NCBI GenBank assembly: GCA_030998225.1
Contig: JAPYXD010000744.1
Location: 186,001 to 250,000, forward strand
Direction: 5' to 3'
Source of the DNA: Diplolepis rosae
Lineage: Eukaryota; Arthropoda; Insecta; Hymenoptera; Diplolepididae
Length of the DNA: 64,000 nt
Below, piece after piece: positions 12,201 to 22,033 of this stretch. The notes beneath the pieces were generated by a model that searched no databases, was not told the origin of the DNA, and saw only the letters and a list, made by a program, of their open reading frames with translations. Within the stretch, counting starts at the first letter, position 1. Every line of letters starts with the position of its first letter. The position numbers and the translations under genes were made by a program.

Positions 12201-12296
12201 CGGTTCTGGACGCTCATCGAGTCATTCGTCACACTTGTGATGAAGACGAGAGAACTTGATGGGCGTCGAGAGCGAAACAACGGGGAGGGCCAGTAG
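9250..12296 (+). pseudogene. LINE A ORF2 endonuclease-reverse transcriptase, one frameshift
   Basis: ORF2 overlaps the end of ORF1. The endonuclease starts KFLQLNLGRGRDAQ, but the frame breaks at ~9335-9340, where a G-run is one base shorter than in copy B. From there the 951-codon frame 9441-12296 runs open to its stop. It contains GGDFNSKSPEWGE, IIDLTIAAPRL and SDHRCIEF (endonuclease), then RT motifs SYRPICLLDTMGK, FGFRKGRST, SIDIRNAF, GAPQGSRVGP and FADD (11199-11210), and a C-terminal CRYC...H...C motif. It is the better RT of the two large copies, and one base change separates it from an open frame. ORF2 would nick target DNA and prime reverse transcription. Confidence 0.9.
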
Positions 12297-12719
12297 AAAT
12301 CGCATCGGGGCCTGCACCCGCGGCCCTGCGTCTCGGGTAGACTTGGCTGTCCGCGTCGTTCGGGGGTGGAATCTGTATGTTTTCTCCCCTGGGTGGCGCG
12401 GCTAGTCGGTTTGCCAAGTGGGCGTGTGGCCGCGGATGTAGGTTCCGAGCGAACGGATGACGGAAGAGTCGTACGCGACTTTAATGGAACCATCCACCCG
12501 TGAAGTTTAAAGCCGAAAGGCGGTTCCGCGGGTGGAGTATTGATTCGAGAGAGGGGGTTTTTTGGTTTTAACAGGTATGCCTGGACCCGTCCTAGGAGTG
12601 TCCTGTACAACGTCTATAAAAGATTTTGCCATTTTTCCTCCTCACAAAACAAAACAAAAAAAAAAAAAAAAAAAAAAACCTATATGATATAATAATATAA
12701 CGGTCGAAGAAATGGTCAT

Positions 12720-13085
12720 CCGTTCTTTATAAAGGAAAAAAAACAAACAAAAATTCTGGCCTGTTGTTTACAAATTTCTAAGTTTTTCGTTCATTTTATC
12801 CGGTTTTCTATATACAGTGAATTCTACATATTTTTTCCAATTCATGTTGTTGCTTACTGAACTTCTTCATTTTGAATTGCAAGCAATGAGATAAGTTTTT
12901 GAGTTTCATTATTATCCTTATTTTAACTATCTTCTGCATTTTTATCTTTTACGAAAATTTTAAATTAATCTTTTAATTTATGGCACTGAAGAGGGCCCCC
13001 GCATATGTAGCCGAAACGTCTGCCTTCTCTCTTCTTTTGCGTTTTTTATCGTAAGCAGCATTGATAATATTAATAGAAGAAAATA
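12720..13085 (+). mobile_element. Penelope-like element fragment (non-coding end)
   Basis: Shares TTATCCGGTTTT, TTTTGAATTGCAAGC, AATGAGATAAGTTTTTGA and GCACTGAAGAGGGCCCCC with the minus-strand segment at 50570-50850, so this is a dispersed family. The GAAGAGGGCC...GCCGAAACG block is the kind known from ends of Penelope-like retroelements. No RT coding remains. It directly follows the poly(A) of LINE A. Confidence 0.55.
12982..13024 (+). ncRNA. Hammerhead-ribozyme-like core
   Basis: Seen: GGCA / CTGAAGA / stem-loop closed by GGGC and GCC / GAAA / CGTC / TGCC. This matches the hammerhead order: stem I strand, CUGANGA box, stem II, GAAA, a minimal stem III (AC/GU) with cleavage triplet GUC, then the other stem I strand (GGCA pairs with UGCC). 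Hammerheads with very short stem III are known from Penelope-like elements and are thought to act as dimers. Activity is inference. Confidence 0.55.
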
Positions 13086-13312
13086 AAAAGAGGCGGACCT
13101 TTAATTTTATTTCGAAAAATCCACGGAAAAAGCTTTACGCAATTGGGGGCGCTACAAAAGTGATAAACATTAGCTCTGTTTTACCCTTCAAGTAGTAGCA
13201 TGAACCTTTCATTTTAGTTCCCAAGAGCATTTCGCAATAGGGCGCGCTGCGGAAAATCACTCGAAATTAAATACATTACTTTAACAATCTCCCAACTCAT
13301 CTCTGATTATAC
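13086..13312. other. Segment partly homologous to 4658-4690
   Basis: 13268-13305 is the reverse complement of 4658-4690 (GAGATGAGTTGGGAGATTG type), and 14627-14680 continues that homology, so the two parts were once contiguous. The region between them was inserted later. No gene is seen here. Confidence 0.55.
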
Positions 13313-14625
13313 TAATAGCCAAATATTTAAAAAAAATTTAAATAATTAAGTTTCTTAACAATATGAAATGGAAAAATGTTCCTAAAATGATTCTAGGACA
13401 TAAAATACACATTGTCCATAAATCAATTAATACAAAATAAAAAAAGAACATATTAAACTTCGTAAAATATATACTGTGGATACGCAGGAAGAATTCTTGA
13501 GACCCTAAACAAAATTTTTTTTATGTTATCCCCATATAACTGAAAATATATTTAAAAATAAATAAAAAATTTCCAAATAGAAGTATTTTCCATTTTTATT
13601 TTCCAGCTTCAAACGAATAAAACGAAAAATAAATATTTTGTTAAGCCCTGTGTTCAACATAAAAAACCATGTGATGGGAAATATATACTCAATTAAAAAT
13701 TTGTAAATGTAACAAAAAATATTAATTACTATAAAATTTGCTAGTACATATTTTTAACATGTACAGATCGATGATGACTAGTTAAGTGTTGCAAAGCTTG
13801 GCTGCTTTTTTGTTCAAGACGCTAACTTTTGTAATCTCAGCCATTTCCTGTCTTACGAATTGTCTTATCCGTATTCGAAGATAAAATTGAATTATATATG
13901 CTAACATCTTCACAGCTTCATTGGCATGTTCTTTGCATTGAAAACTAAATTTTGTTTCAGATGAAATTAAATCGTCTAGAATTAGATCAAAAGAATTGCT
14001 AGACCGGCAATATTTGTTAAATAGATATTCGACAACTGTGATAAGCTTGTATAACTTAACATTTGGATGTATGAAATCTTTATTTATTTTTGCAAATCTA
14101 CTCAAACTTTCAGGTAACTGATCACAAGAAAAAGATAACGTATCTCCATGAATTTCAGAAGTAGTCAAAAATGCATTTAAGCATGTCGAACATAGAGTGT
14201 GCTGTTTAATGTAAGCACCCTTGTAGAAAAAAATAATTGGACCCGATTGGTCCTTGGTTCAAAAAAATGATTTATTATTTGAATCAAATGAATTATATCT
14301 TTGAGCATATATCAATGCATTGATTTCTTTGTTTTGAAGAAAAATTAATTTGATTCAAACAAAATATCTTTGGATCAAATAAATATTGGTTCGAATCAAA
14401 TAAATTTCTGCCTTGAATCAAACAAATTATATCTTTGACCATATATCAATGCATTAATTTCTTTGTTTTGAGGAAAAATTAATTTGATTCAAACAAATAT
14501 TTATTTGGTTCAAAGATACTTTGTTTGAATCAAACAAATTTTATTTCATTTAAAACAATCATTTAGTTAAATCAATGAAAGTTGTTCAAACTAATCATTA
14601 TATTTGATTCAATCAACACAATGCT
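13313..14625 (-). mobile_element. Inserted THAP/P-type transposon remnant plus TTTGAATCAAA repeat
   Basis: The flanks (13268-13312 and 14627-14680) are continuous at 4605-4700 in reverse orientation, which defines this ~1.3 kb as an insertion. The left part carries a transposase 3' end; the right part (14224-14625) is made of TTTGAATCAAA-rich sequence with a ~124 bp unit repeated at ~14289 and ~14413. Both may be separate insertions. No clear terminal repeats. Confidence 0.5.
13782..14224 (-). pseudogene. C-terminal part of a THAP/P-element-like transposase
   Basis: The frame 14168-13782 encodes 128 residues and stays open upstream to about 14224 (KGAYIKQH, then TLCSTCLNAFLTTSEIHGD). Key features are the CSTC pair, CKEH, and YIIQFYLRIRIRQFVRQEM near the end, resembling the C-terminal region of P-type transposases in which Cys/His pairs precede an Arg-rich helix. 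The N-terminal THAP finger and catalytic core are absent. Two related, more decayed copies lie at 24955-25240 and 38935-39061, all minus strand. A family-level call only. Confidence 0.5.
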
Positions 14626-14626
14626 T

Positions 14627-15000
14627 TTGTAGAGCGTGCCGCGTACAACGCGCTCTGGTGAGAAAATTTTGCACATAGAAACTATAATCACTAAGGGCAG
14701 CAAGTTCTCGCCGTTGCAGGCAGGGAGTCGGATAAGGCTGGCCGTATCCTGAAAATTCGGAGTAACATACGAAGAATTTAACATAAAAAATTTTAAAAAT
14801 ATATTATTCAATGCCATAAACAAATAAAAGAGATCAGACTTTAAATATTAATTTAAAGAGTGAAATTAGGACTTAGAGTGACATCTCTTAGGTTTAATTG
14901 CAAACACTTCCGTGAATTGACAATGTTAGATGGTAAAGTATCGTAAAGCAGCATTTTAACTCAAGAAATAGGCAAAATAAATATTAAAAATGTTTTTATC
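14627..15000. other. Short homology to 4595-4660, then no gene
   Basis: 14627-14690 matches the reverse complement of 4595-4657. A 23-bp block at 14725-14747 (GGCAGGGAGTCGGATAAGG) recurs at 24459-24481 on the other strand. Otherwise AT-rich without a gene. Confidence 0.45.
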
Positions 15001-15011
15001 CTTATTCTACG
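15001..15011. repeat. Target-site duplication, LINE B 3' side
   Basis: CTTATTCTACG is identical to 20401-20411, on the other side of LINE B, and precedes the poly(T). Confidence 0.9.
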
Positions 15012-15264
15012 TTTTTTTTTTTTTTTTTTTTTTTTTTGGTGAGGAGGAAAAATGGCAAAATCTTTTATAGACGTTGTACAGGACTCTCCTAGGACGGGTC
15101 TAGGCATACCTGTTAAAACCAAAAACCCCCTCTCTCGAACCAATACACCACCCGCGGAAACGCCTTTCGGCTTTAAACTTCACGGGTGGTTGGTTCCATT
15201 AAGGTCGCGTACGACTCTTCCGTCATGCGTTCGCTCGGAACTTCCACCCGCGGCCACACGCCCA

Positions 15265-15630
15265 CTACGATAACCGACTAGCCGCGCCACCCAGGGGAGA
15301 AACAAACAGATTCCTTCCCCGAACGACGTTGTTTCGCTCTCGACGCCCATCAAGTTCTCTCGTCTTCATCACAAGTGTGACGAATGACTCGATGAGCGTC
15401 CAGAACCGTTCAGACTGGAGCATGAGGGGGACCATAGTGTCAGGAGTAAGTTCGGAACCCACCGCCTGACCGAGGACCCCGCTAGCCACACCCCATTTTG
15501 CGCAGACGAAGAGTGCGTGCTCCGCGTTATCCACCGGAGAATCGCAGTAGCGACACGTCTCCTCGTCTATCTTCTTAAAGCGCCTCAGGTACGCGTTAAA
15601 ACAGCCATGGACCGAGAGCGCTTGTGCCAT
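15265..15630 (-). pseudogene. LINE B ORF2 C-terminal fragment
   Basis: Continues ORF2 after the deletion. It contains GCFNAYLRRFKKIDEE then CRYCDSPVDNAEHALFVC (the C-terminal Cys-His motif) and reads past the normal end (RRERNN) because of a base change. It is a different frame from the main ORF2 part. Confidence 0.85.
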
Positions 15631-18364
15631 GCCATCTCATCTGCCATTTCTCGACGAGTCTGCGCCTTCCATCCTTGCGGATGGCCTCCTTCGCGCGAGC
15701 GATTTCCTGCAGGTCGGCGCAGGTAAGCTCCTTGCGAAGCTGAAAGGTTTCCTGCCTTTCCTCCGCCAAGAAATCTATTGGCGGGACGCTCGCCAGGACC
15801 AGCACAGCGCTCGTCGAGATATTTCTATATGCCGAAACTATTCTCAGCGCGACAAGTCTCTGCGCCGAGAACAGCTTCTTCTGGATAGCATGGTTTTGCA
15901 AGGCATTGGCCCAGACCGGAGCTGCATAAAGCAGCTTCGAATGGACCACGCTCGCCACCAATCTTCTTTTCGCTTCCCTGGGTCCACCAATGTTTGGCAT
16001 AAGCCGGGCCAAGTTTGCTCCACATTGGATAGCTTTGGCGGCTGCGATCTTTAGGTGTTCGCCAAAGCTAAGCCTACGATCCAGCTGCACCCCCAGGTAC
16101 TTGATGCTTGTTTTCCACTCGACTTCATGCTCTCCGAGAACGATCCTCGGGTATTGGAAGGATCTCCTGTCCGTAACGAGCAAAGCCTCGGTTTTCTCAG
16201 GGGCCATTTTAAGACCTCTGCCATCCAACCAGCGCTTCGCTCGCCACAGACTTTCATTGATCCTCAGCTCTAGGATTCCGACGTCGTCAGCGGCGCACAC
16301 GACTAGTGCGTCATCCGCGAAGCCGACGATGCTCGTTCCAGCAGGCAGGTCCATGCGCAGGAAATCGTCGTACATGACGTTCCAAACGAGTGGACCCACC
16401 CGCGACCCTTGAGGGGCGCCACATGTCATCTCCTCCTTGAGAGACCATTTGTCGCCCTCATATATCACCCACCTGTCGCTCAGATAGTCATCTATCATTC
16501 GCAACAGGTAGTCTGGAACCTTTTTCCGCACCATCGCCTCGATGCAGATGTTCCATCTCGCGGTAATGAACGCATTGCGTATGTCAATGCTAATCAACGC
16601 ACAGAATCCCTTACGCTTACCAGTTCCTTTTCTTGCATTTGTGGCGATGTTAACCACAGCTTGGATGTCGTCCACAGTGGACCTGCCTTTCCTGAATTCG
16701 GACTGGTTTTCCGAGAGCCCGTTCTCCCCGACCAAGAGAGCCTGAAGCCGTTGTAGAATCAACTCCTCCAGAAGCTTCCCCATCGTGTCCAATAAGCATA
16801 TTGGTCTATACGACGATGCAACCCCTAGAGGTTTGTTGCCCTTCCTCAGCAGGACCAACCTCTGCTTCTTCCAATCTGCGAAGAACCTCCCCTCCCGAAG
16901 ACAGGAGTTAAAGGCTTCTAGGAGGATCTCTGGGTACGCCCCGATCACCTCTTTGAGGATCTCGTTCGGCACCCCGTCGATACTCGGCGCTGTATTTGCC
17001 TTAAGCCTTCCACCCGCTCTCTTTAGTTCTTCGAGAGTGAAGAGTTCTTCGCGCCGGACCACGCAAGAACTTCGGTCCTGTCTTTGGAACGGCTCCACGT
17101 GTGGAAACAAGCTACGCACAATGTACTGGACTCGATCGGGATTATCCAGGCCCGGGGTCTTTCTTCTAGCCACCAATCTCTTGGTGACAATTTTGAAGGC
17201 GAGATCCCATGGGTTCTTCTCGACCTCACCGATCAAGTCTTTCCAGCATTGAAGTCGGCTTTTCTCTATGCTTCGCCTCAAAGCTGTTTTTGCCCCTTCC
17301 CATGCCTCGTGCAGCGTAGCATCCCCCTTTGAACGGGTGAATTTTCGCCGCGCTGCGAGGCATTCTCGACGTAGGGCTGCCAACTGGTCGTTCCACCAGT
17401 ACGTCGAACCCCTGGCTTGCCTGCGCTTGCGGCGAGGCATCGAGTAGTCGCAAGCCGCGACCACCTTCTGCCTCACCGAGCGCACAGCAGCTTCAAACGA
17501 CCCAGCAGGGCAGACCCAACCAAGCTCATCGATGAGCCTGGTTTCTTCGAGGTGTTCGCGAAGTCTTTCCCTGCTGAGTCGTCTCGTGTTCCAGGAGGGG
17601 CTCCTTCCTTCGCCGCCCCTACCCTTATCTACCGTCTGACACCGTTGTTCTAGTGTGAATTCGATGCACCGGTGGTCACTCAAGGTTATTAAATCGAGGA
17701 CCGACCAGTCGCTTATCCTTGAAGCGAGGCGAGGTGCGGCAATTGTGAGATCAATTATTGACCCCCCCGCTCCTCGTCTGAACGTAAATTCCCCGCCCTG
17801 ATTCAAGACGATCAGTTCGTTCCTAGCGACCATCTCGCCAACCAAGATTCCCCTCCTATCTAGGCGGGCTTCACCCCACTCGGGCGACTTACTGTTGAAG
17901 TCACCCCCTATGAGGGATCGCCCGATGGCCTCACGGAGGCTTTCCTCAAGGAGGAGGATCTGGGTCTCAAAGACATCGAAGGGATCGCCGGGGGAGAAGT
18001 AGCAGCTGTACACACGCACATCCGCCACCTCCACCCAGACGAACCCTGCGTCGGTCTCCAGGAAGTCCCCGACGCCCAAATCAGGGTTACAAACAAGGAT
18101 GCCGGCCCTCCTTGATGCATCCTGATACCAAGCAGAGTTATCGGACCACTTGTACTGCTCACTAATGAGCAGCACATCAGCCCCCCTCTCCCTGGCAGTC
18201 TGCATCAGGAGGTCCTGGGCATCCCTCCCCCTTCCGAGGTTGAGCTGCAGGAACTTCAATTCCTGCCTCTCAACCTCCGAAGCTCTTCCCGGAAGACCGG
18301 GCAGGAGCCGCTCCCCGAAACATGGGTGACATCTTTGTTGCCCCTGTCTGCGCCTGACAGGCAC
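15596..18364 (-). pseudogene. LINE B ORF2 endonuclease-reverse transcriptase, C-terminus broken
   Basis: 922-codon open frame. Endonuclease: LQLNLGRGRDAQDLL, ADVLLISEQYKW, GGDFNSKSPEWGE, SIIDLTIAAPRL, SDHRCIEF. RT: SYRPICLLDTMGKLLEEL, FRKGRSTVDD, SIDIRNAF, GAPQGSRVGPLVW, GFADDALVV. The endonuclease frame is intact here, unlike copy A. The RT motif QFGFRKG has become QSEFRKG. Near 15608 an ~89 bp deletion (equivalent to copy A 11894-11982) shifts the frame, so the protein ends MRWHGTSALGPWLF. The C-terminal piece is at 15265-15630. ORF2 would cut and reverse-transcribe at the target. Confidence 0.9.
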
Positions 18365-19578
18365 CTTGGTGGCGCCTTACAGGTCCTGGCCAAGTGTCCC
18401 GTGGCACCGCATCTCCAACAGGCGTTTTTCCTGCCGGGGTTGCTGCAGCCCCGGGACCCGTGGCCGTACCCAAGGCACCTGAAGCAGCGGGCGACTTCCA
18501 GTTGTTCGCGAATGCGGCACTCTACCCACCCGATCCTCAACTTGCTTAGCTGAAGCAGAGGCGCGGCGTCTGCCTCAGCCAGCCGGATGACTGCAGTCTT
18601 CACCCCACCAAAGCGGGTGAAGAGCCTGCAGGACCCCTCAAAAGCTGGTCTTCCCAATGCCAAGCACAGGGCAGACACAACCTCTTCTTTTTCAACGGTC
18701 TCGTCGAGGTCCCTAATTTCGAGGGACTTCGTCGAGACCAGGGTCGAAATCTCTGCCCTCTCCCCGACCGCCAGGTCGAGCTCCTTCCGGAAGGCCGAAA
18801 CGTCTCCCCCCTTTTTGAGGACCAGAAGGACTTCTTCCTTCCTGGTCCTCCGGATAGACAGGACCTCAAGTCCTGCCTTCCGGGGGTCGACTTTCGCCTT
18901 TATCTCCTTCAAGATGTCGGCGTAGGACTGGCCGTCCTTCGCCGAAACCTTGATGGCGTCGCCCGACCTGGCGGGCGAGGAGCGCTTCGAAGTTATCTTG
19001 ACGTTTGTACCCTGTGCTTCTTGCACAGGGTCCTTCGCCCTTCTCTCCGTATCCACTTTTTTCTTTTCCTTTTTCTTTTTCTTTTTGGTGACCACTTGCC
19101 AGTCCCCATCTTTAATCGGGGCCTGGCTCTTGGCCACCTGTGCATACGACGGTGTCGGGACGCCCTTCCCCCTCTTAGGATTTCTTTCCTGAGGGGGGGA
19201 GGGGGCTGCCCTCTTCTCACCTTTATTTTGAAGTTTTGGGGTGTCTCCCAGAGACGCAGAGCGCGGTCTCCGGAAGATACCCATTTTTTTCGAGACGGGG
19301 TGGGTCTCCAGCCTCTTCTGGAGTTCCACCCCGCTTTCAAGTAGGCACCTGTGGGTGTTGAGCATACCGCCCAACACCTCAGCTGCCTCGTTTACTGAGT
19401 CTTTTACAAAGCCAGGGTTGTTCCTGAGCATACCCTTTTGTATTACGCTCAGGGCCCTGGCTAGCTTTTCCATTTTCTCATTTTGCTCCTTCAGGAGCTG
19501 AAGGACGTCCTTCCATCCTTCAGCTCCTGATGAAGCACCCAAGTCGACATTCCGCACAGTATTTTTGTTCAAATCCAT
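18256..19578 (-). CDS. LINE B ORF1, gag-like zinc-knuckle protein, intact frame
   Basis: 440-residue open frame from ATG 19578 (MDLNKNTVRNVDLG) to TGA at 18256, overlapping ORF2. A helical N-terminal part (KEQNEKMEKLARAL), a basic linker with a Lys run near residue 170, a central RRM-like or structural region, then zinc knuckles CFRCLGYGHGSRGC (about residue 365) and CWRCGATGHLARTC (about 387). The third knuckle has lost a Cys (CLSGA against CLTCI in copy A). It coats the element RNA in R1-clade elements. The frame is open, but ORF2 of this copy is broken, so it is not an autonomous element. Confidence 0.9.
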   Translation of the reverse strand: MDLNKNTVRNVDLGASSGAEGWKDVLQLLKEQNEKMEKLARALSVIQKGMLRNNPGFVKDSVNEAAEVLGGMLNTHRCLLESGVELQKRLETHPVSKKMGIFRRPRSASLGDTPKLQNKGEKRAAPSPPQERNPKRGKGVPTPSYAQVAKSQAPIKDGDWQVVTKKKKKKEKKKVDTERRAKDPVQEAQGTNVKITSKRSSPARSGDAIKVSAKDGQSYADILKEIKAKVDPRKAGLEVLSIRRTRKEEVLLVLKKGGDVSAFRKELDLAVGERAEISTLVSTKSLEIRDLDETVEKEEVVSALCLALGRPAFEGSCRLFTRFGGVKTAVIRLAEADAAPLLQLSKLRIGWVECRIREQLEVARCFRCLGYGHGSRGCSNPGRKNACWRCGATGHLARTCKAPPRCLSGADRGNKDVTHVSGSGSCPVFREELRRLRGRN

Positions 19579-20400
19579 AAATAATTTTTACCAGCGCATC
19601 GTGCGTAGAGGAGCGGGTCGGAATAGTTGGGAACGGGTGTACCCTCGGACCGAAGTCCTACCCCAGTTCCATGAGGCCCAACCTCCGCTTAGCCGGTCCC
19701 GGAATACACGGACAGACCGGACTCACTCGAGGCAACACAGGCTCCGACACCTGTGTTCAATACGCACTACCTGATCAAGGTCCCGAAGGGGCTGGCTTCT
19801 GATCCCGCATGGCACACCACCTCGTCAGAGCTAGGCTCACAGCTGCCTCGCCTCCTCGTGGGCCGGGGAAGACACCACTCGGCGACGAAGCACTCCCAGT
19901 GGGGCGCCATACGGAAACAATCGTTTGGACTGCTCTTGGTCACAGACTGCGGAGGCCTTGCAGTGTCCCCCAGGAGATTCCATACACCAATTCGCTCTTA
20001 GCCTTTTTCAAGAGGGAGACCGTCTATAGGTTCTCCTCTCACATTCGAAGGACACATATCACAGTCATGCGGCGCCAACATTCGTTCAGTTCACTCATTC
20101 CTCACAAGCACTCTCAGACTCTCTCTCAGCGCCGCTACCTGGGGCATACATCCTTCTCCATGCATGGGTATGGACGCGTTTATAGCGTCCCCCACTCTCA
20201 ACCTGGGATAGACCCGTTTATAGGGCACCCTTCACGCAATGGGAAGATGCCCGTCTATAGAGCCCCCTGCATTTGTTCACCGATTCATCGGGACACTACA
20301 ACCTCCATGACCCGAGGGCCGTCTGCTAAGCCTCCCCACCCGTCCTTTTTTGGCATAGCCAAGAGAAGGACTTCGTCAAGGTACCAGTCCGAGGGGAGGC

Positions 20401-20411
20401 CTTATTCTACG
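20401..20411. repeat. Target-site duplication, LINE B 5' side
   Basis: CTTATTCTACG, identical to 15001-15011. Confidence 0.9.
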
Positions 20412-20748
20412 TTATAAATAACGTTAACTGGTAATTAAAATATGCAATAATTTTATTTATTAACGCTAAAAATTAAAAAAAAAAAAAAAAAACATAATAC
20501 CTGTCATTAAAGTTAGTACAGTGGTTCATCACTTCCCATGCCTTCACCATCAGGATTGACTATTTGTTAGAGTGAGATGAAAATATAGTTGTGTCTCACT
20601 CCAACTAATGTCAACTTTAACCGTGGAGACGTTCCACAAAAGGTGAACCACTGCACTCCCTTCAATGACAGGTATTATGTTTTTTTTAATTTTTAGCATT
20701 AATAAATAAAATTATTGCATATGTCCATCACCCTTTAACGTTATTTTT
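20412..20748. mobile_element. Foldback MITE
   Basis: AATAACGTTAA near 20417 pairs with TTAACGTTATT near 20738. Inside, GCAATAATTTTATTTATTAA at 20442 pairs with the end at ~20721, and CATAATACCTGTCATT pairs with AATGACAGGTATTATG. The loop contains a further small hairpin (GAGTGAGAT / GTCTCACTC). No coding. LINE B inserted at its edge. Confidence 0.7.
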
Positions 20749-21091
20749 GTTACGAGCAAACCGTGAATAAAATATTAAAAATTATAATAAGTTGTAATTT
20801 CATAAAAATATTTTATTATCGCCAAAGCGAGGTATTTTACGCAAGACTCAAATAAACAATAAATGGTTCATTCACAGTTCTCATAACCTGAGCGCTTTTG
20901 CACGCTCAGCAGAGGCAGGTAAAGGGGTCGGTTCAAGGACCTAAACATATTAGGAAACTCAAAATTAAAACAACAATCTCCATGCAAGGGGAAAAGATTA
21001 TTTATAATGATAAATAAAATTCTTACGGTATATGTGTATGTGTGTGATCTATAATATAATGTATATTATATATTATACATATTATATATGT

Positions 21092-21123
<32 letters not shown>

Positions 21124-21146
21124 AATACATAATGAAAATAAATTAA
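20749..21146. other. AT-rich with (TA)n; no gene seen
   Basis: Ends in a TATATA-rich stretch (~21045-21120) just before the mitochondrial insert. The left limit of the insert cannot be fixed here. Confidence 0.4.
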
Positions 21147-21539
21147 ATATATTTTAATAATTCTTTAATAATATTAATAATTATAATAATAATAATAATT
21201 TTATTAATCCCTTCATACTTAAAAAATATACATCCTTTATTTCTAGGAAGAATTTTATTATTATATTCCATTATAATCACTACTAATTTAAACTTATTTA
21301 ATAAAAGTCATTTATATTCAATAATGACTTATTTAATTATTGTTAGAGGATTATTAATTTTATTTTTATACTTCAATAGAATTGCTATTAATAAAAAAAT
21401 TATTATTAATAATAATATAATATTAATATATTTTTATAAAATTATTTTAATTATAATTATTATAATATTATTTATTTATCAATTAAATTTAATTAATTTA
21501 TTTTTATTTATTAATAATTCAATAATAAATAATAAATAA
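21147..21539 (+). pseudogene. ND6: Mitochondrial ND6 copy, frame intact in mitochondrial code
   Basis: Read with ATA as Met and AGA as Ser, 130 codons run from ATA 21147 (MYFNNSLMM) to TAA 21537-21539 without a stop. Recognisable are LIPSYLKNMHPLFLG, the strong hydrophobic segments and MMTYLIIVSGLLILFLYF. Subunit 6 of complex I. In the nucleus it cannot be expressed correctly. An undamaged frame suggests recent transfer. Confidence 0.85.
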
Positions 21540-21871
21540 ATCCATTAATTAATAACTGAAAAATAAATAATAATGTCGACAACGTATCCTATCTGATACG
21601 CGACTAGTGATCCTCCGATAATGTAGGCAGTGACAAAAATTTCAAACTCAACTAATTAATTTGAAATAATAATATTAAATTAATTTATTTAAAATTTAAT
21701 ATTTTAATAATATTTAGTATCATATACTTACTTTATTCATTAATTATTATTGTAAAATTAATTTTTTCATCTAAACCTAAATCTTTACGAAAATTATTAT
21801 AAAAATATAATTTATAAAGAATATTAATTTTGGTGATTAAACGAATAAAACTTTTATTATTTTGTAAAAAA

Positions 21872-22032
21872 ATGAAAATTAAATTTTATAATAATAATAT
21901 TAATCTAATCAAAAAATCAATTATAAATTTACCAACACCTTTAAATATTAACATTATATGAAATTTTGGTTCAATTTTAGGAATAATTTCAATAATTCAA
22001 ATTATTTCAGGATTTTTACTTTCAATCCATTA
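21872..22032 (+). pseudogene. cob: Mitochondrial cytochrome b, 5' fragment
   Basis: From ATG 21872: KSIINLPTPLNINIMWNFG then SILGIISIIQIISGFLLSIH, with TGA as Trp. This is the conserved N-terminal region of cytochrome b (PTP.NI..WWNFGS). It stops after ~53 codons at the insert boundary. Confidence 0.85.
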
Positions 22033-22033
22033 A

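Larger units (their letters stand above)
7661..12679 (+). mobile_element. LINE copy A, R1-clade-like non-LTR retrotransposon
   Basis: Nearly full-length element with a GC-rich 5' region (TGGCTATGCCAAAAAAGGAC onward), ORF1, ORF2, a 3' UTR and a poly(A) tail ending about 12679. Compared with copy B (15012-20400) it lacks ~35 bp of 5' end and has a ~70 bp internal 5' UTR deletion plus a several-hundred-bp deletion in ORF1. ORF1 with CCHC knuckles and ORF2 with an apurinic-type endonuclease, RT and a C-terminal Cys-His motif but no RNase H fit the R1 clade. No target duplication is obvious. It is much richer in GC than its surroundings. Confidence 0.9.
15012..20400 (-). mobile_element. LINE copy B, most complete R1-clade-like element
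   Basis: Full-length element on the minus strand: 5' end at ~20400 (GCCTCCCCTCGG onward), 5' UTR, ORF1, ORF2, 3' UTR and a ~28 nt tail next to 15012. An exact 11-bp target duplication flanks it, showing target-primed insertion and good preservation. Relative to copy A it keeps the whole 5' UTR and ORF1 but has an ~89 bp deletion near the end of ORF2. The insertion lies right against the foldback element at 20412. Confidence 0.95.
21147..22033 (+). pseudogene. NUMT: nuclear mitochondrial insert (ND6 to cob)
   Basis: Two mitochondrial genes in normal insect order and strand (ND6 then cob), readable only with the invertebrate mitochondrial code. The segment ends abruptly inside cob at ~22033, where unrelated nuclear sequence begins, so this is a nuclear insert and not an organelle contig. 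Between the genes lie 332 bp, more than usual, including a GC-richer patch at 21575-21640 (GTCGACAACGTATCC) unlike mitochondrial DNA. Confidence 0.85.

Noticed and set aside
7932..12610. Many minus-strand and off-frame open frames over LINE copy A (and mirror ones over copy B)
   Set aside because: GC-rich antisense shadows of ORF1/ORF2 with no independent motifs.
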